Assembly (NCBI RefSeq): GCF_000970025.1
Contig: NZ_CP009528.1
Location: 4,079,168 to 4,143,167, forward strand
Direction: 5' to 3'
DNA: 64,000 nucleotides
Source: Methanosarcina barkeri MS
GTDB taxonomy: Archaea > Halobacteriota > Methanosarcinia > Methanosarcinales > Methanosarcinaceae
Each line of letters begins with the position of its first letter. Position 1 is the stretch's first letter. A program made the position numbers and the translations under genes. The notes beneath the pieces were generated by a model, which worked only from the letters and a program-made list of their open reading frames with translations, made no database searches and was not told the origin of the DNA. Shown here one piece after another: positions 35,230-43,633 of this stretch.

Positions 35230-35715
35230 TTACCACTCCTCACCAGCAAGCAAATCATCGAACTTGCCCTGATCAAGTGCCTTCTGGCTGTCTCTAGCCT
35301 TAGCTCCCTCTACAGTCACGCCCATAGGGACACAGGTACCCATTACCTCTTTCATTGTTGCCCTGAGATCATAGGAAAGTACGTCTTCCTTTTTCATCCG
35401 GGCGATCTTTGCGACCTGCGGAATGCTGATGTTTCCAACAACTTCACTTCCCGCATTTCCGGACCCTTTTTGAATCCCTAACTCTTTCATAATCAGGGAT
35501 GCAGTGGGTGGAGTGCCTACTTCGATCTCGACATTTTTCTTGTCGTCAACAATTACTTTTACAGGAACCTGCATACCATTATAGTCCCTGGTTTTTTCGT
35601 TGATTTTTTCGACAACTTCTTTTATGTTGACCCCAAGCGGACCAAGCGCCGGACCTAAAGGTGGTCCAGGATTTGCTTTTCCTCCGGGGACAAGTGCTTC
35701 AACAATACTTGTCAT
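35230..35715 (-). CDS. rpl11: Ribosomal protein L11
   Basis: L11 forms the base of the GTPase-associated centre with 23S rRNA. Seen: VEALVPGGKANPGPPLGPALGPLGVNI near the start, the proline-rich N-terminal domain, and the rRNA-binding C-terminal domain with KEVMGTCVPMGVTVEG. The 161-residue length is typical of archaea. GGTGAG precedes the start. Between rpl11 and rpl1 there is a 241 bp gap with a TATA-like box and the structured leader, so the downstream genes can probably be expressed separately. Confidence 0.97.
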   Translation of the reverse strand: MTSIVEALVPGGKANPGPPLGPALGPLGVNIKEVVEKINEKTRDYNGMQVPVKVIVDDKKNVEIEVGTPPTASLIMKELGIQKGSGNAGSEVVGNISIPQVAKIARMKKEDVLSYDLRATMKEVMGTCVPMGVTVEGAKARDSQKALDQGKFDDLLAGEEW

Positions 35716-35835
35716 CTGAGTCTCACCGGTTTTTAAGTATAATATTTGTAGATCTGTTTAGATCCACTTTAAGTACTGGTGATTTTATTTATTAATAAGC
35801 TGGAATTTTAGGTATTTTTCCATCTCGCTGTGACT

Positions 35836-36294
35836 TCACTCAGTTTCTTTTTTCAGTATCCTTACAGTATCGCCACGAATCGTGATGGGAATCGGAACCA
35901 CAGCATCGAACAGTTCCACAGTAATTTCCTCATGCCCTTCATCAACCCTTTTAACACGGGCTTTCTCGCCTTTAAAGGGTCCTGAAGTGACCTCAATTAT
36001 AGCCCCTTCCTTGATCCCTGTTACTGTTGGTTTGGGTTTAAGGAAATGCTCAATTTCAGCAATTGAAGAGCTCCCTTTCACAAGAGCCCTTGCATGGGGA
36101 ATAGTCTGAATTGCCAGTTCTATAATTCCGGGTTTAGGAGCCTCGACCAGGACATATCCTTTTAGCTCATCAGGAGCCAGAATTGCCCTTATATCCAGCT
36201 TCTCCTTTTTCGAAACTCTGGCAAGGGCTGTTGCAACCGATCTTTCTTGGTTTGCTGTAGTTTTGATTACAAATATCTGAGAATCCTCACTCAT
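35836..36294 (-). CDS. spt5: Transcription elongation factor Spt5 (NusG-like)
   Basis: Archaeal Spt5 binds RNA polymerase with Spt4 to keep it processive. An NGN domain (VIKTTANQERSVATALARV to about residue 90) is followed by a KOW domain (EGAIIEVTSGPFKGEKARVKRV). The start is ATG 36294, which overlaps the secE stop codon as ATGA; an in-frame start 12 bp upstream is less likely. The order secE-spt5-rpl11-rpl1 is conserved across prokaryotes. Confidence 0.95.
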   Translation of the reverse strand: MSEDSQIFVIKTTANQERSVATALARVSKKEKLDIRAILAPDELKGYVLVEAPKPGIIELAIQTIPHARALVKGSSSIAEIEHFLKPKPTVTGIKEGAIIEVTSGPFKGEKARVKRVDEGHEEITVELFDAVVPIPITIRGDTVRILKKETE

Positions 36295-36506
36295 TTGGCC
36301 ACCCACTGGGGCAACATTGTCAACAGTACGTATATTATAAATCCTATTGCTCCCACAGCCAGAATGCCAACACCTGCAACTTTGGCAATGGTCAAGAACT
36401 CTTCCCTGGACGGTTTTCTAGTAAGTTTCAGGACTCTCAGGTATGCCCGGATTACCTGACCAACGCTTTGTGCAGTTATTTTCGGTTCAAACGTGGATTC
36501 TACCAT
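36291..36506 (-). CDS. secE: Preprotein translocase subunit SecE (Sec61 gamma)
   Basis: This small single-span membrane protein clamps the SecY channel. It contains the amphipathic Sec61-gamma helix (RVLKLTRKPSREEFLTIAKV) followed by one transmembrane helix (GILAVGAIGFIIYVLLTML). The 71-residue length is normal. The ATG at 36506 is chosen over a TTG one codon upstream. It overlaps spt5 by 4 bp. Confidence 0.94.
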   Translation of the reverse strand: MVESTFEPKITAQSVGQVIRAYLRVLKLTRKPSREEFLTIAKVAGVGILAVGAIGFIIYVLLTMLPQWVAK

Positions 36507-36934
36507 CAATTCACATCCAGGTTTTCTTTATTCAATTTATCATTCTTTAATTTTTGCCTAGAGTTCTTCCTATGGGTTTTCCATTCCCGAAATTCGCTTT
36601 TCTTATTCGCTTTTCTGACATCTAGAATTTCCGGATTTATATTAAGGAAGGAACGGGCGGTTTATATTATTAATTCCTATTATATGAAGATATCACTGCC
36701 ACGCTTTTAAAACATCAAAAGATTCCGATGCTGGATTTATATTTGTTCCAAAGCTTTAATCGTGCCAGTAGAAATATTTCTTTTTTGATGCCGAATTGTA
36801 TCGGCACCATACAGCATTTACCATAAAAATAGTTTTCGATTGGTTTTTATTCCTATCCCTTATTTTTATTTTAAAGAGAGGAAAACAGTATTTTCTCCAA
36901 CCGAAGATTTTAATCCATTTTATCTCTGGTATGA
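36507..36934. other. Intergenic region between ftsZ and secE
   Basis: No gene is seen. It contains the secE operon promoter region (leftward) and a perfect 6 bp inverted repeat TGCCGA...TCGGCA at 36789-36806. There is no U-run in the ftsZ direction, so a terminator role is unclear. Confidence 0.5.
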
Positions 36935-38080
36935 TCACTCTACAAAATCAATTCCATATTTAAAGGCGATATCCTTGTCGTTTCCGTGACCATAAATCTG
37001 AGCGGATGTTACTCCTGTAACCACAATCATAGTACGTACGGTTTGTTCGAGGTCAGGGTCAACCTGTGCGCCCCAGATCAAACGGGCGTTTGCGTCTATC
37101 CTGTTGTAAACTTCCTGAACCACAGATTCAGCTTCAGAAATTGTCATGTCAGGACCTCCAACCACATTAACAAGAGCAGAAGTTGCACCTGAGATATCCA
37201 CATCAAGAAGCGGGCTGCGCAAAGCTTTCTGTACGGATTCGACAGCTTTGTTTTCTCCGTCGGACTCTCCAAGCCCTATCATTGCAACGCCCCCATTCTG
37301 CATAACAGTTCGGATATCGGCAAAATCGAGGTTTACAAGTCCGGGTTTTGTGATCAGTTCGGTGATACCCTTTACGGCTCTCATAAGAACTTCGTCTGAT
37401 ACTTTGAAAGCAGCCTGAAGCGGAAGCCTTGGAACTACTTCGATCAGCTTGTCGTTGGGAACCACTATTACCGTGTCTGCGACATCTCTAAGGCGTTCAA
37501 GACCGGCTTCTGCGTTGGTTCTGCGAACATGACCTTCCACACTGAAAGGCAGGGTGACGACTGCGATCGTAAGGGCTCCTGCGTCTCTGGCAGCCTCAGC
37601 TACTATAGGTGCTGATCCTGTGCCGGTTCCTCCTCCAAGTCCTGCGGTAATAAAGACCATGTCAGAGCCTTCGACAACGCTGTTAATTTCGTCGATACTT
37701 TCGATTGCAGCATCTTCTCCGATCTGGGGGAGACTTCCGGCTCCAAGTCCGCGGGTTTTCTTTTTCCCAATAAGAATCTTTTTGCCGGAGCGTATATGAA
37801 GAAGGTGCTGAGCATCGGTATTCAAGGCAACAAGGTCAGCTCCCTGTATTCCTTCTCCCATCATACGCTGGATGCTGTTCGAGCCGCCGCCTCCGCATCC
37901 TATCACTTTGATAGTTGTTTTAAGGCTTCTGAGGATCTCTTCGAGTTCAGCATCTACATCTGAGTCTACTACGTCAGAGTAATCTAAATTTGAGTACTCA
38001 CTCTGCCCGGCACGTCCTTCCTGGGCAGATCGAGCAAGGGCTTCTTCCACAATGGATCTCATGATACTGTTTTCCTCCAT
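36935..38080 (-). CDS. ftsZ: Cell division GTPase FtsZ
   Basis: FtsZ polymerises into the division ring. Seen: [17 protein letters not shown], the tubulin signature [18 protein letters not shown], and the synergy-loop region [12 protein letters not shown] 50-residue acidic N-terminal extension is present, and the C-terminus is short (ending FKYGIDFVE). The length of 381 residues is usual for archaeal FtsZ1. It is read in the same direction as the secE-ribosomal operon but is separated from it by 425 bp. Confidence 0.97.
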   Translation of the reverse strand: MEENSIMRSIVEEALARSAQEGRAGQSEYSNLDYSDVVDSDVDAELEEILRSLKTTIKVIGCGGGGSNSIQRMMGEGIQGADLVALNTDAQHLLHIRSGKKILIGKKKTRGLGAGSLPQIGEDAAIESIDEINSVVEGSDMVFITAGLGGGTGTGSAPIVAEAARDAGALTIAVVTLPFSVEGHVRRTNAEAGLERLRDVADTVIVVPNDKLIEVVPRLPLQAAFKVSDEVLMRAVKGITELITKPGLVNLDFADIRTVMQNGGVAMIGLGESDGENKAVESVQKALRSPLLDVDISGATSALVNVVGGPDMTISEAESVVQEVYNRIDANARLIWGAQVDPDLEQTVRTMIVVTGVTSAQIYGHGNDKDIAFKYGIDFVE

Positions 38081-38563
38081 CCTATGGGGTAATTTTAATG
38101 ACTGGTATTAAAAAATAAATGTATTTTTAGAGGGAACATGTGTATTTTATCCATCACATATACAGTTTCCAATTTAATAGTTTTCCTGTTCAAGTCTTTA
38201 AACTTATAATGTATTTGTTTAATAATTTAATTAAACTCTTCTACTTTCCTATTTAGCCTCAGGCATTTCCCCCACAGTTATTAGGATCCTGTTTTGCCAT
38301 AATTTGGAGTGTTCTTTAATAGTTTAGAATTTTTTTTAATAATTTTAAATTTTCGTTAATGTTTTGGAATTTATTATAATAGTATAGAATTGTTTAATAA
38401 TTTCAAATTTTATTTAATGTTTTGGAATTTTATTTAACAATTTTAAATTTTGAAAATTGTTTGAAATCTTATTAAATTTCTTGGACTAAAATGTTTATTT
38501 TTTATTATTTTATTTTTCTGAAGCCTTCCATGTATTTTTACCTTTCTGTTTGATTAAAAACAA
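38081..38563. other. AT-rich region upstream of ftsZ with a long degenerate repeat
   Basis: No gene is seen. Two copies of a 37 bp sequence (TTAATAATTTTAAATTTT ... GTTTTGGAATTT; starting 38337 and 38394) and a partial third form a 57 bp-period repeat in extremely AT-rich DNA. The ftsZ promoter must lie near 38090-38200. Confidence 0.5.
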
Positions 38564-39148
38564 TTACGCTTTTCCTCTGGATTCTCCCAGGATAATACCT
38601 GTCGCAATAAGGTGGGCAACCCTTAAAGGCTCAGGGATATTGCTTCTTATCGAAGTAAGTCGGATAATCTTTTTAACAGTCTCTATACCTATGCCTGCTC
38701 TCTGGATATAAATAGAACTCTTTTCACCTAGAATTCTTTCTATTTTTCCGGCCCGCTTTATTATCGTCCACCGTTCCTCTCCATCCGGGAAGTATTTGAG
38801 AGCGGATTTTATTTTCTCGAAATTCGGATAGGACCGCATAACCACAACTACAGGAATTCCGGTTTCCCTGTAAAGCATCTGTATATCGACAACATTAAAG
38901 CCTCCATAAGTGATTCCATCAAGAATAACCGTTCTTATCTGGCCATAATGTTTACTCTTCTTTACCATGTTACAGATAACTTCAGTAGCATCAAGCCCGT
39001 CCTTTGTGATTTCTGAGCGAAGGACCCCGTCAATCCAATCTCCTCCCCGAAAAACAGCTCCAACTATCATCACTTTTTCATTGAGGAGCGCAGAATCGTC
39101 TATGCCTAAAATTCGAATTTCGGGCTTGATATGAAAATCTGTATTCAC
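38564..39148 (-). CDS. DUF99 family protein
   Basis: This 194-residue protein is recognised as DUF99 (UPF0215), an archaeal family with an endonuclease-V-like fold. Key pieces are IRILGIDDSALLNEKVMIVGAVFRGGDWIDGVL, ILDGITYGGFNVVD and PVVVVMRSYPN. Asp-containing strands at the start (GIDDS) are compatible with a nuclease fold, but no activity is established. It is separated from PAN by 189 bp on the same strand. Confidence 0.88.
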   Translation of the reverse strand: MNTDFHIKPEIRILGIDDSALLNEKVMIVGAVFRGGDWIDGVLRSEITKDGLDATEVICNMVKKSKHYGQIRTVILDGITYGGFNVVDIQMLYRETGIPVVVVMRSYPNFEKIKSALKYFPDGEERWTIIKRAGKIERILGEKSSIYIQRAGIGIETVKKIIRLTSIRSNIPEPLRVAHLIATGIILGESRGKA

Positions 39149-39337
39149 GGGTACTTCTTATGTATGGATTACAAAAATAGTTTGTCGATTTTCCTTCAGA
39201 TTTTCGAATAAAAATCCTTTCCAGAAAAATTTTCAATTTTCCGGTAAAACACCCTTCCTCTCAAGCTAAAGTAAAAATAAGCCAAAGATAGAAATGAGCC
39301 CCTAGAGGGCTTTCTATTCGGTTTACCGGAAACTTTT

Positions 39338-40633
39338 TTACACGAACATGGTTTCAGGAAGACTGGCAGGCATCATTTTCTGCGTATCCGCAGCCATAGA
39401 GACTTTACCCACTGCTTCTAGGAAATCGTCCATCTCAATCAGTTCTTTGTCTTTCCTGACCGCAAACATACCTGCTTCAGTGGCGATTGCCTTCAGATCC
39501 GCTCCACTCATTCCTTCGGTAGCTTTTGCAAGCCTCTTAAAGTCAATATCTCCTGCAAGAGTCATTTTTTCACAGTGGATTTCGAGAATCTTTCCTCTGG
39601 CCTCTACTCCGGGCATGGGGACATGGACAAGCCTGTCAAATCGACCTGGCCTGAGAATTGCCGGGTCAAGGACATCAGGACGGTTTGTTGCTGCAATAAT
39701 CCTGATATTTTTTCGTTTATCAAAGCCATCCATCTCTGCTAGCAGTTGCATAAGTGTCCTCTGAACCTCGCGGTCTGCTCCCGTCGTTTCATTCAAACGC
39801 CTTGCAGCAATTGAGTCCAGCTCATCAATGAAAATAATACTCGGGGCCTTTTTCCGGGCCATCTCAAAGATTTCTCTTACGAGTTTGGAACCGTCCCCAA
39901 TGTATTTTTGCACGAGTTCAGAGCCTACAACTCTGATAAAGGTTGCATTGGTTCTGTGAGCCACAGCTTTCGCAAGCAGAGTTTTGCCTGTTCCCGGAAG
40001 TCCATAAAGAAGAACTCCCTTCGGAGGATCGATACCTATCCGAGCAAAGCGTTCCGGTTCAATGAGAGGAAGTTCGACAGCTTCCTGAAGTTCCTGTATT
40101 TGTTCATCGAGACCGCCGATCTGGTCATAGTCCACTTCTACGCTTTCGAGGACTTCCATTGCAGCAACAAAAGGTTCTTCCGTAGAAGGAATAACCTCGG
40201 CAATAGCAAGCGTATGCTGATTCAGGGCAACCTTTGCCCCTGGCAGCAGTTTTTTCTCATCGATATACTGTGAGACATTAACCAGAAACTGAGGTCCGTT
40301 ACTGCTTCGGACAATAATCCTATCATTCTTAATTACATCAATGACCGTACCAATGATGAGCGGAGAGGTCTTCATCCGATCGAGTTCAGACTGCAGCTTT
40401 CGTATCTCTCGTTCATACTTTATCTTTTGGTTTTCCAGATAACGTTTTTCGGATTCGATCTGGCTGCACTGCTCTTCCAGATAACTGTTTCGGCTTTCAA
40501 GTTGCCTCATTCGGTCCTGGACGCTTTCAGTCACTTCCCCCAGCTCTCCAGGCTCGATTCCGTCATACACAGGTCCGGGCTTACCAAGGTGACTGCGCAT
40601 GCTTTCATCCTTACTTTTGGTACTTTCCGTCAT
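39338..40633 (-). CDS. pan: Proteasome-activating nucleotidase PAN
   Basis: PAN is the hexameric AAA ATPase that unfolds substrates for the archaeal 20S proteasome. Seen: an N-terminal coiled coil (about residues 40-85), an OB domain ([19 protein letters not shown]), Walker A GLPGTGKT, Walker [12 protein letters not shown], and the SRH region [20 protein letters not shown]. The open frame extends upstream to 40774, but ATG 40633 has GGAG four bases before it and lies outside the divergent promoter. The C-terminal tail is MFV, a Phe variant of the usual HbYX gate-opening motif. Length from this start is 431 residues. Confidence 0.96.
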   Translation of the reverse strand: MTESTKSKDESMRSHLGKPGPVYDGIEPGELGEVTESVQDRMRQLESRNSYLEEQCSQIESEKRYLENQKIKYEREIRKLQSELDRMKTSPLIIGTVIDVIKNDRIIVRSSNGPQFLVNVSQYIDEKKLLPGAKVALNQHTLAIAEVIPSTEEPFVAAMEVLESVEVDYDQIGGLDEQIQELQEAVELPLIEPERFARIGIDPPKGVLLYGLPGTGKTLLAKAVAHRTNATFIRVVGSELVQKYIGDGSKLVREIFEMARKKAPSIIFIDELDSIAARRLNETTGADREVQRTLMQLLAEMDGFDKRKNIRIIAATNRPDVLDPAILRPGRFDRLVHVPMPGVEARGKILEIHCEKMTLAGDIDFKRLAKATEGMSGADLKAIATEAGMFAVRKDKELIEMDDFLEAVGKVSMAADTQKMMPASLPETMFV

Positions 40634-40690
40634 GGAGCTCCGAATAATATTTAAGTTCATACCGTATATAGCGTTTTCGAAGTGATCAAT
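40634..40690. promoter_or_regulatory. Divergent promoter between pan and the MBF1-like gene
   Basis: Only 57 bp separate the two start codons. The gap contains AATATTTAAG (about 40647) and CCGTATATAGCG (about 40664), TATA-like sequences that could serve the two directions. The promoters must overlap, so the genes may be regulated together. Confidence 0.55.
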
Positions 40691-41176
40691 ATGCAGTGCG
40701 AAATATGTGGTGCAGAGATCCGCGGAAAGCCTATATGCATTACAATTGATAACAGTGAGCTCCAGGTCTGCCAAAAATGTGCTCCTTACGGTAAACCCGT
40801 TGATAAGCGAACTCCCGTGTCAAGAAAAGTCTCTCCGGTGGTTCGAAAGGTAACACGAACTGGAAATAGGCCAAAAAAGGATTTTTTCGATATTTTGAAA
40901 GACGAACTCCTGGACAACTATGATCAGATTATCCGGGAAGCAAGAGAAGCAAAAGGCTGGTCTCAGGAAGACCTGGCTGAAAACATCAAAGAAAAAGTAT
41001 CTTTAATCAAAAAGATAGAACGCAGCGAAATCGTTCCAGAGGATTCCGTCCGAAAGAAACTCGAACACGCTCTTGACATTAAACTTACGGAACGTGTGGA
41101 GGAGTCAGGACAGGAAGTATCTCACCTGAAGAAAGATATGACTCTCGGAGATATAGTGAAAATAAAAAGAAAGTAA
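40691..41176 (+). CDS. MBF1-like transcription factor (zinc ribbon plus HTH)
   Basis: This 161-residue archaeal homologue of multiprotein bridging factor 1 has two domains. An N-terminal zinc ribbon contains CEICGAEI and CQKCAPYG. A basic linker follows, then a Cro/C1-type HTH ([33 protein letters not shown]). MBF1 bridges regulators and TBP in eukaryotes; in archaea its role is less clear. The ATG at 40691 is chosen because the in-frame GTG at 40682 forms part of the ribosome binding site GTGAT. Its stop codon lies inside a tandem repeat. Confidence 0.92.
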   Translation: MQCEICGAEIRGKPICITIDNSELQVCQKCAPYGKPVDKRTPVSRKVSPVVRKVTRTGNRPKKDFFDILKDELLDNYDQIIREAREAKGWSQEDLAENIKEKVSLIKKIERSEIVPEDSVRKKLEHALDIKLTERVEESGQEVSHLKKDMTLGDIVKIKRK

Positions 41177-41248
41177 ATCTCAAAGCAGATAAAGAGAAGT
41201 AAATCTCAAAGCAGATAAAGAGAAGTAAATCTCAAAGTAGAGGAAGAA
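41171..41248. repeat. Tandem repeat, 26 bp x 3, containing the native stop codon
   Basis: Unit AAGTAAATCTCAAAGCAG (first 18 bases) begins in the last codons of the MBF1-like gene; the gene's TAA stop (41174-41176) is inside unit 1. Units 1 and 2 are perfect and unit 3 has diverged. Confidence 0.88.
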
Positions 41249-41260
41249 AAGTATTTAAAC

Positions 41261-41360
41261 TGCCGGCTCTGTTCCGGCAATAACACCTAATTTCTGGCAG
41301 TTTCTCCTTCCGGAAACGACAGAGGGTCCCATATGAATACATTTTTTTAATCCCCTCTGT
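41261..41360 (+). ncRNA. Candidate structured RNA or 3' UTR element
   Basis: Three consecutive inverted repeats can be drawn: TGCCGG-7 nt-CCGGCA (41261-41279), GTTTC-8 nt-GAAAC (41300-41317) and ACAGAGGG-26 nt-CCCTCTGT (41319-41360). No open frame spans them. It could be the 3' UTR or terminator of the MBF1-like gene, or a separate small RNA. The strand is assumed from the upstream gene. Confidence 0.4.
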
Positions 41361-41415
41361 TTATATGTGCTTTTTATGGTTTCAGGCCTTTTTTGTTTTA
41401 AGCCTTTTCTTTGCT

Positions 41416-42258
41416 TTAAATCTCAATTTCAATTTCATAGACCTTTTCAGGATTTTCTTTATGAATAGCCCAGAAAGGTTCTTCCCCATACATTTCCATC
41501 AGCTTTTTGGTTCTTCTTGGAACTGTTTTCGGGCCGAGTACTGCACCTGGCCTGTCAGAGTCATCAATGTAATCAGTTTCCATCATGAACCGTGTACCTT
41601 CCTCAATCGCTTGTTCAATTGCTCCTTTTAACGAAATCACTCCTGGAAAAAGCCCAAGTTTCTCACAGGTTTTTACCAGAGGTGGAGCATAATGTTTGAC
41701 AACTTTGTACATTTTAATTCCTGTTTTTCTAGCCCTCTCTGCTATATCCTGAAGTTCAGGCTCTCCCACACTTTCAGTATGAAGCTGGACCGCACAATCC
41801 TGTTCTTTTCCCAGGGAAAAAGCATACTCCATAACCTCGTTCGAAGCCGCCCAGACTTCCGCAGACACAGGGTAATGAGGACGCCCTGACTTAATTCCTA
41901 CGGCAAGCCCCTTTTCAACATATCCAGAGGCAAGTTCGAGCCCTTTCTTCATGATTTCTGTAGCTTTCTTCAGTTCCATATACTCGGTAAGCCTTGAGAT
42001 TTCTGCCGGATGGACTCCCAGTACAGGAAAAGCTCCAACTTCCATCTCCCTGATTTTTGACGCTATTTTTATAGTTTCGTCAAAAACTTGAATGTAGTCT
42101 TCAGGTTTTTTGACCATTATTCCAAGCGACCAGCTAGGTTTGGTGACCAGAATTATATGAGTTCCTCCAGAGTTCTTGAAATCCTTTACTGCTTCGAGTC
42201 CCCGAACTCTAGGGTCGATATGCATATGATTATCGGTAATAGGTATTTTTGCAGGCAT
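41416..42258 (-). CDS. TatD-like metal-dependent hydrolase
   Basis: This 280-residue protein belongs to the amidohydrolase-fold TatD-related family seen in methanogens. Metal-ligand motifs are DNHMHIDPR near the N-terminus, GVHPAEI, AVQLHTES, KHYAPP, and the acidic METDYIDD near the end. It would hydrolyse an ester, amide or phosphodiester bond; the substrate is not known. The second ATG (42258) is preferred because GAGG lies seven bases upstream. It is convergent with the MBF1-like gene. Confidence 0.82.
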   Translation of the reverse strand: MPAKIPITDNHMHIDPRVRGLEAVKDFKNSGGTHIILVTKPSWSLGIMVKKPEDYIQVFDETIKIASKIREMEVGAFPVLGVHPAEISRLTEYMELKKATEIMKKGLELASGYVEKGLAVGIKSGRPHYPVSAEVWAASNEVMEYAFSLGKEQDCAVQLHTESVGEPELQDIAERARKTGIKMYKVVKHYAPPLVKTCEKLGLFPGVISLKGAIEQAIEEGTRFMMETDYIDDSDRPGAVLGPKTVPRRTKKLMEMYGEEPFWAIHKENPEKVYEIEIEI

Positions 42259-42572
42259 TTTCATCCCTCAAAGGTATGAAGTTCCGGGTAAGTCGGGAAT
42301 AGAATTTTCTGAAAATCTTAATTTTATTTTTAGAAATGTGCGCAGGTATTTATATATAGGACCCAGCTTCGCATTAGAGATTGCTCAACATGTTAGAAAT
42401 TGCGCGACATGTTAGATATTGCTCAGCATATTATTAATTACCCAAAACTTGAAATATATAGCCTTACGTTGAGTACGCTGGAAGATTCAATTATTTATAA
42501 AGAACTTTGAAAAGTTCCCCTTTTTTAGCTTTTCAGTCGCTACGGTTCTTTAAATACGAACCCTAAGATCTG
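42259..42572. other. Intergenic region between TatD-like and isocitrate dehydrogenase genes
   Basis: No gene is seen. It holds divergent promoters and a 19 bp repeat (CATGTTAGAAATTGCGCGA-type; about 42372-42426, three copies). TATA-like TATTTATATATAGG at about 42347 is a promoter candidate. Confidence 0.5.
42372..42426. repeat. Degenerate tandem repeat, 19 bp x 3
   Basis: The copies CATTAGAGATTGCTCAA, CATGTTAGAAATTGCGCGA and CATGTTAGATATTGCTCAG lie head to tail and are non-coding. Confidence 0.75.
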
Positions 42573-42581
42573 GTGATAATT

Positions 42582-43610
42582 ATGAGTAAAACCGCAGCAG
42601 TAATCAAAGGTGACGGGGTAGGCCCCGAACTTGTAGACGCAATGCTTAAAGTAACAGAAGCCGCTGGCACAGACGTTGAATTTGTGATGTGTGAAGCAGG
42701 AGCCGGCTGGTGGGAAAAGCACGGAGGCAATTCCCTTATTCCAGATGAGACCTGGGACATCCTTGACAGTTCAGATGCCTGTTTTAAAGGACCGACAACC
42801 ACACCAGGAGGGATAGGTTCCCCAAGAAGTGTGGCTGTATCTATAAGGAGTAAGTATAATCTTTATGCAAATGTCAGACCAATCAAGACTTTCCCCAATT
42901 CAAGTGCTCCTCTTGGAGATGTGGAAATGGTTTGTGTGCGCGAGGGCACAGAAGGCCTTTATATTGGAGAAGAAATCCAGCTTACAGATGACGTTTCAAT
43001 TGCAATCCGTAAAATCACACGCACTGCATCCCACAAGATTGCCAGCTATGCTTTCGAGGAAGCAAAGAGAAGAGGCTATGACGCTGTTGTGCCCATCCAT
43101 AAGAGCAATATTCTGAAACTGACCTGCGGCTCTTTCTTAGAAGAGGTAGAAAAGGTTGGGAAGAATTATCCAGGTATCGAAATCTGGCCCTATCATATTG
43201 ACAATATTGCCCAGCAACTGATAAAGAACCCGCAGATATTCAATAAAAAGGTTCTTCTTTCTACAAACCTCTTTATGGACGTAATCAGTGAAGAATGCTC
43301 GGCCCTGGTAGGCAGTATTGGGTTAATCTACTCTGCCAATATAGGGGATTCTTTTGCAATGTTTGAACCTGCTCACGGGTCAGCTCCAAAGTATGCAGGC
43401 CAGGACAAGGTTAACCCTGTGGCAACTGTACTTGCAGGAGCATGGATGCTTGATTACCTTGGCGAAAAGGAAAAATCCGAAGCGATATTTAAAGCTACAA
43501 AACGCGTAATTTCCGAAGGTAAGTATGTAACTTACGATCTCGGAGGCAATGCAAAACTCAGTCAGATGGCTGGCGAGATTGCAAAGTATACGGCAGAAAT
43601 TCTCAAATAA
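42582..43610 (+). CDS. Isocitrate dehydrogenase (isocitrate/isopropylmalate dehydrogenase family)
   Basis: This 342-residue NAD(P)-dependent beta-decarboxylating dehydrogenase has GDGVGPELVDAMLKV at the start. The substrate-binding segment SPRSVAVSIRSKYNLYANVRPIK holds the phosphorylation-site serine and the arginines. The catalytic Lys region VVPIHKSNILKLT and the cofactor loop FEPAHGSAPKYAGQDKVNP follow. Isopropylmalate dehydrogenase is the main alternative. Isocitrate is favoured because the gene converges on a Re-citrate synthase-like gene, giving part of an oxidative route to 2-oxoglutarate. ATG 42582 follows GGTGAT. Confidence 0.82.
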   Translation: MSKTAAVIKGDGVGPELVDAMLKVTEAAGTDVEFVMCEAGAGWWEKHGGNSLIPDETWDILDSSDACFKGPTTTPGGIGSPRSVAVSIRSKYNLYANVRPIKTFPNSSAPLGDVEMVCVREGTEGLYIGEEIQLTDDVSIAIRKITRTASHKIASYAFEEAKRRGYDAVVPIHKSNILKLTCGSFLEEVEKVGKNYPGIEIWPYHIDNIAQQLIKNPQIFNKKVLLSTNLFMDVISEECSALVGSIGLIYSANIGDSFAMFEPAHGSAPKYAGQDKVNPVATVLAGAWMLDYLGEKEKSEAIFKATKRVISEGKYVTYDLGGNAKLSQMAGEIAKYTAEILK

Positions 43611-43633
43611 GAAGGTACTGAAGGAAATACCTT

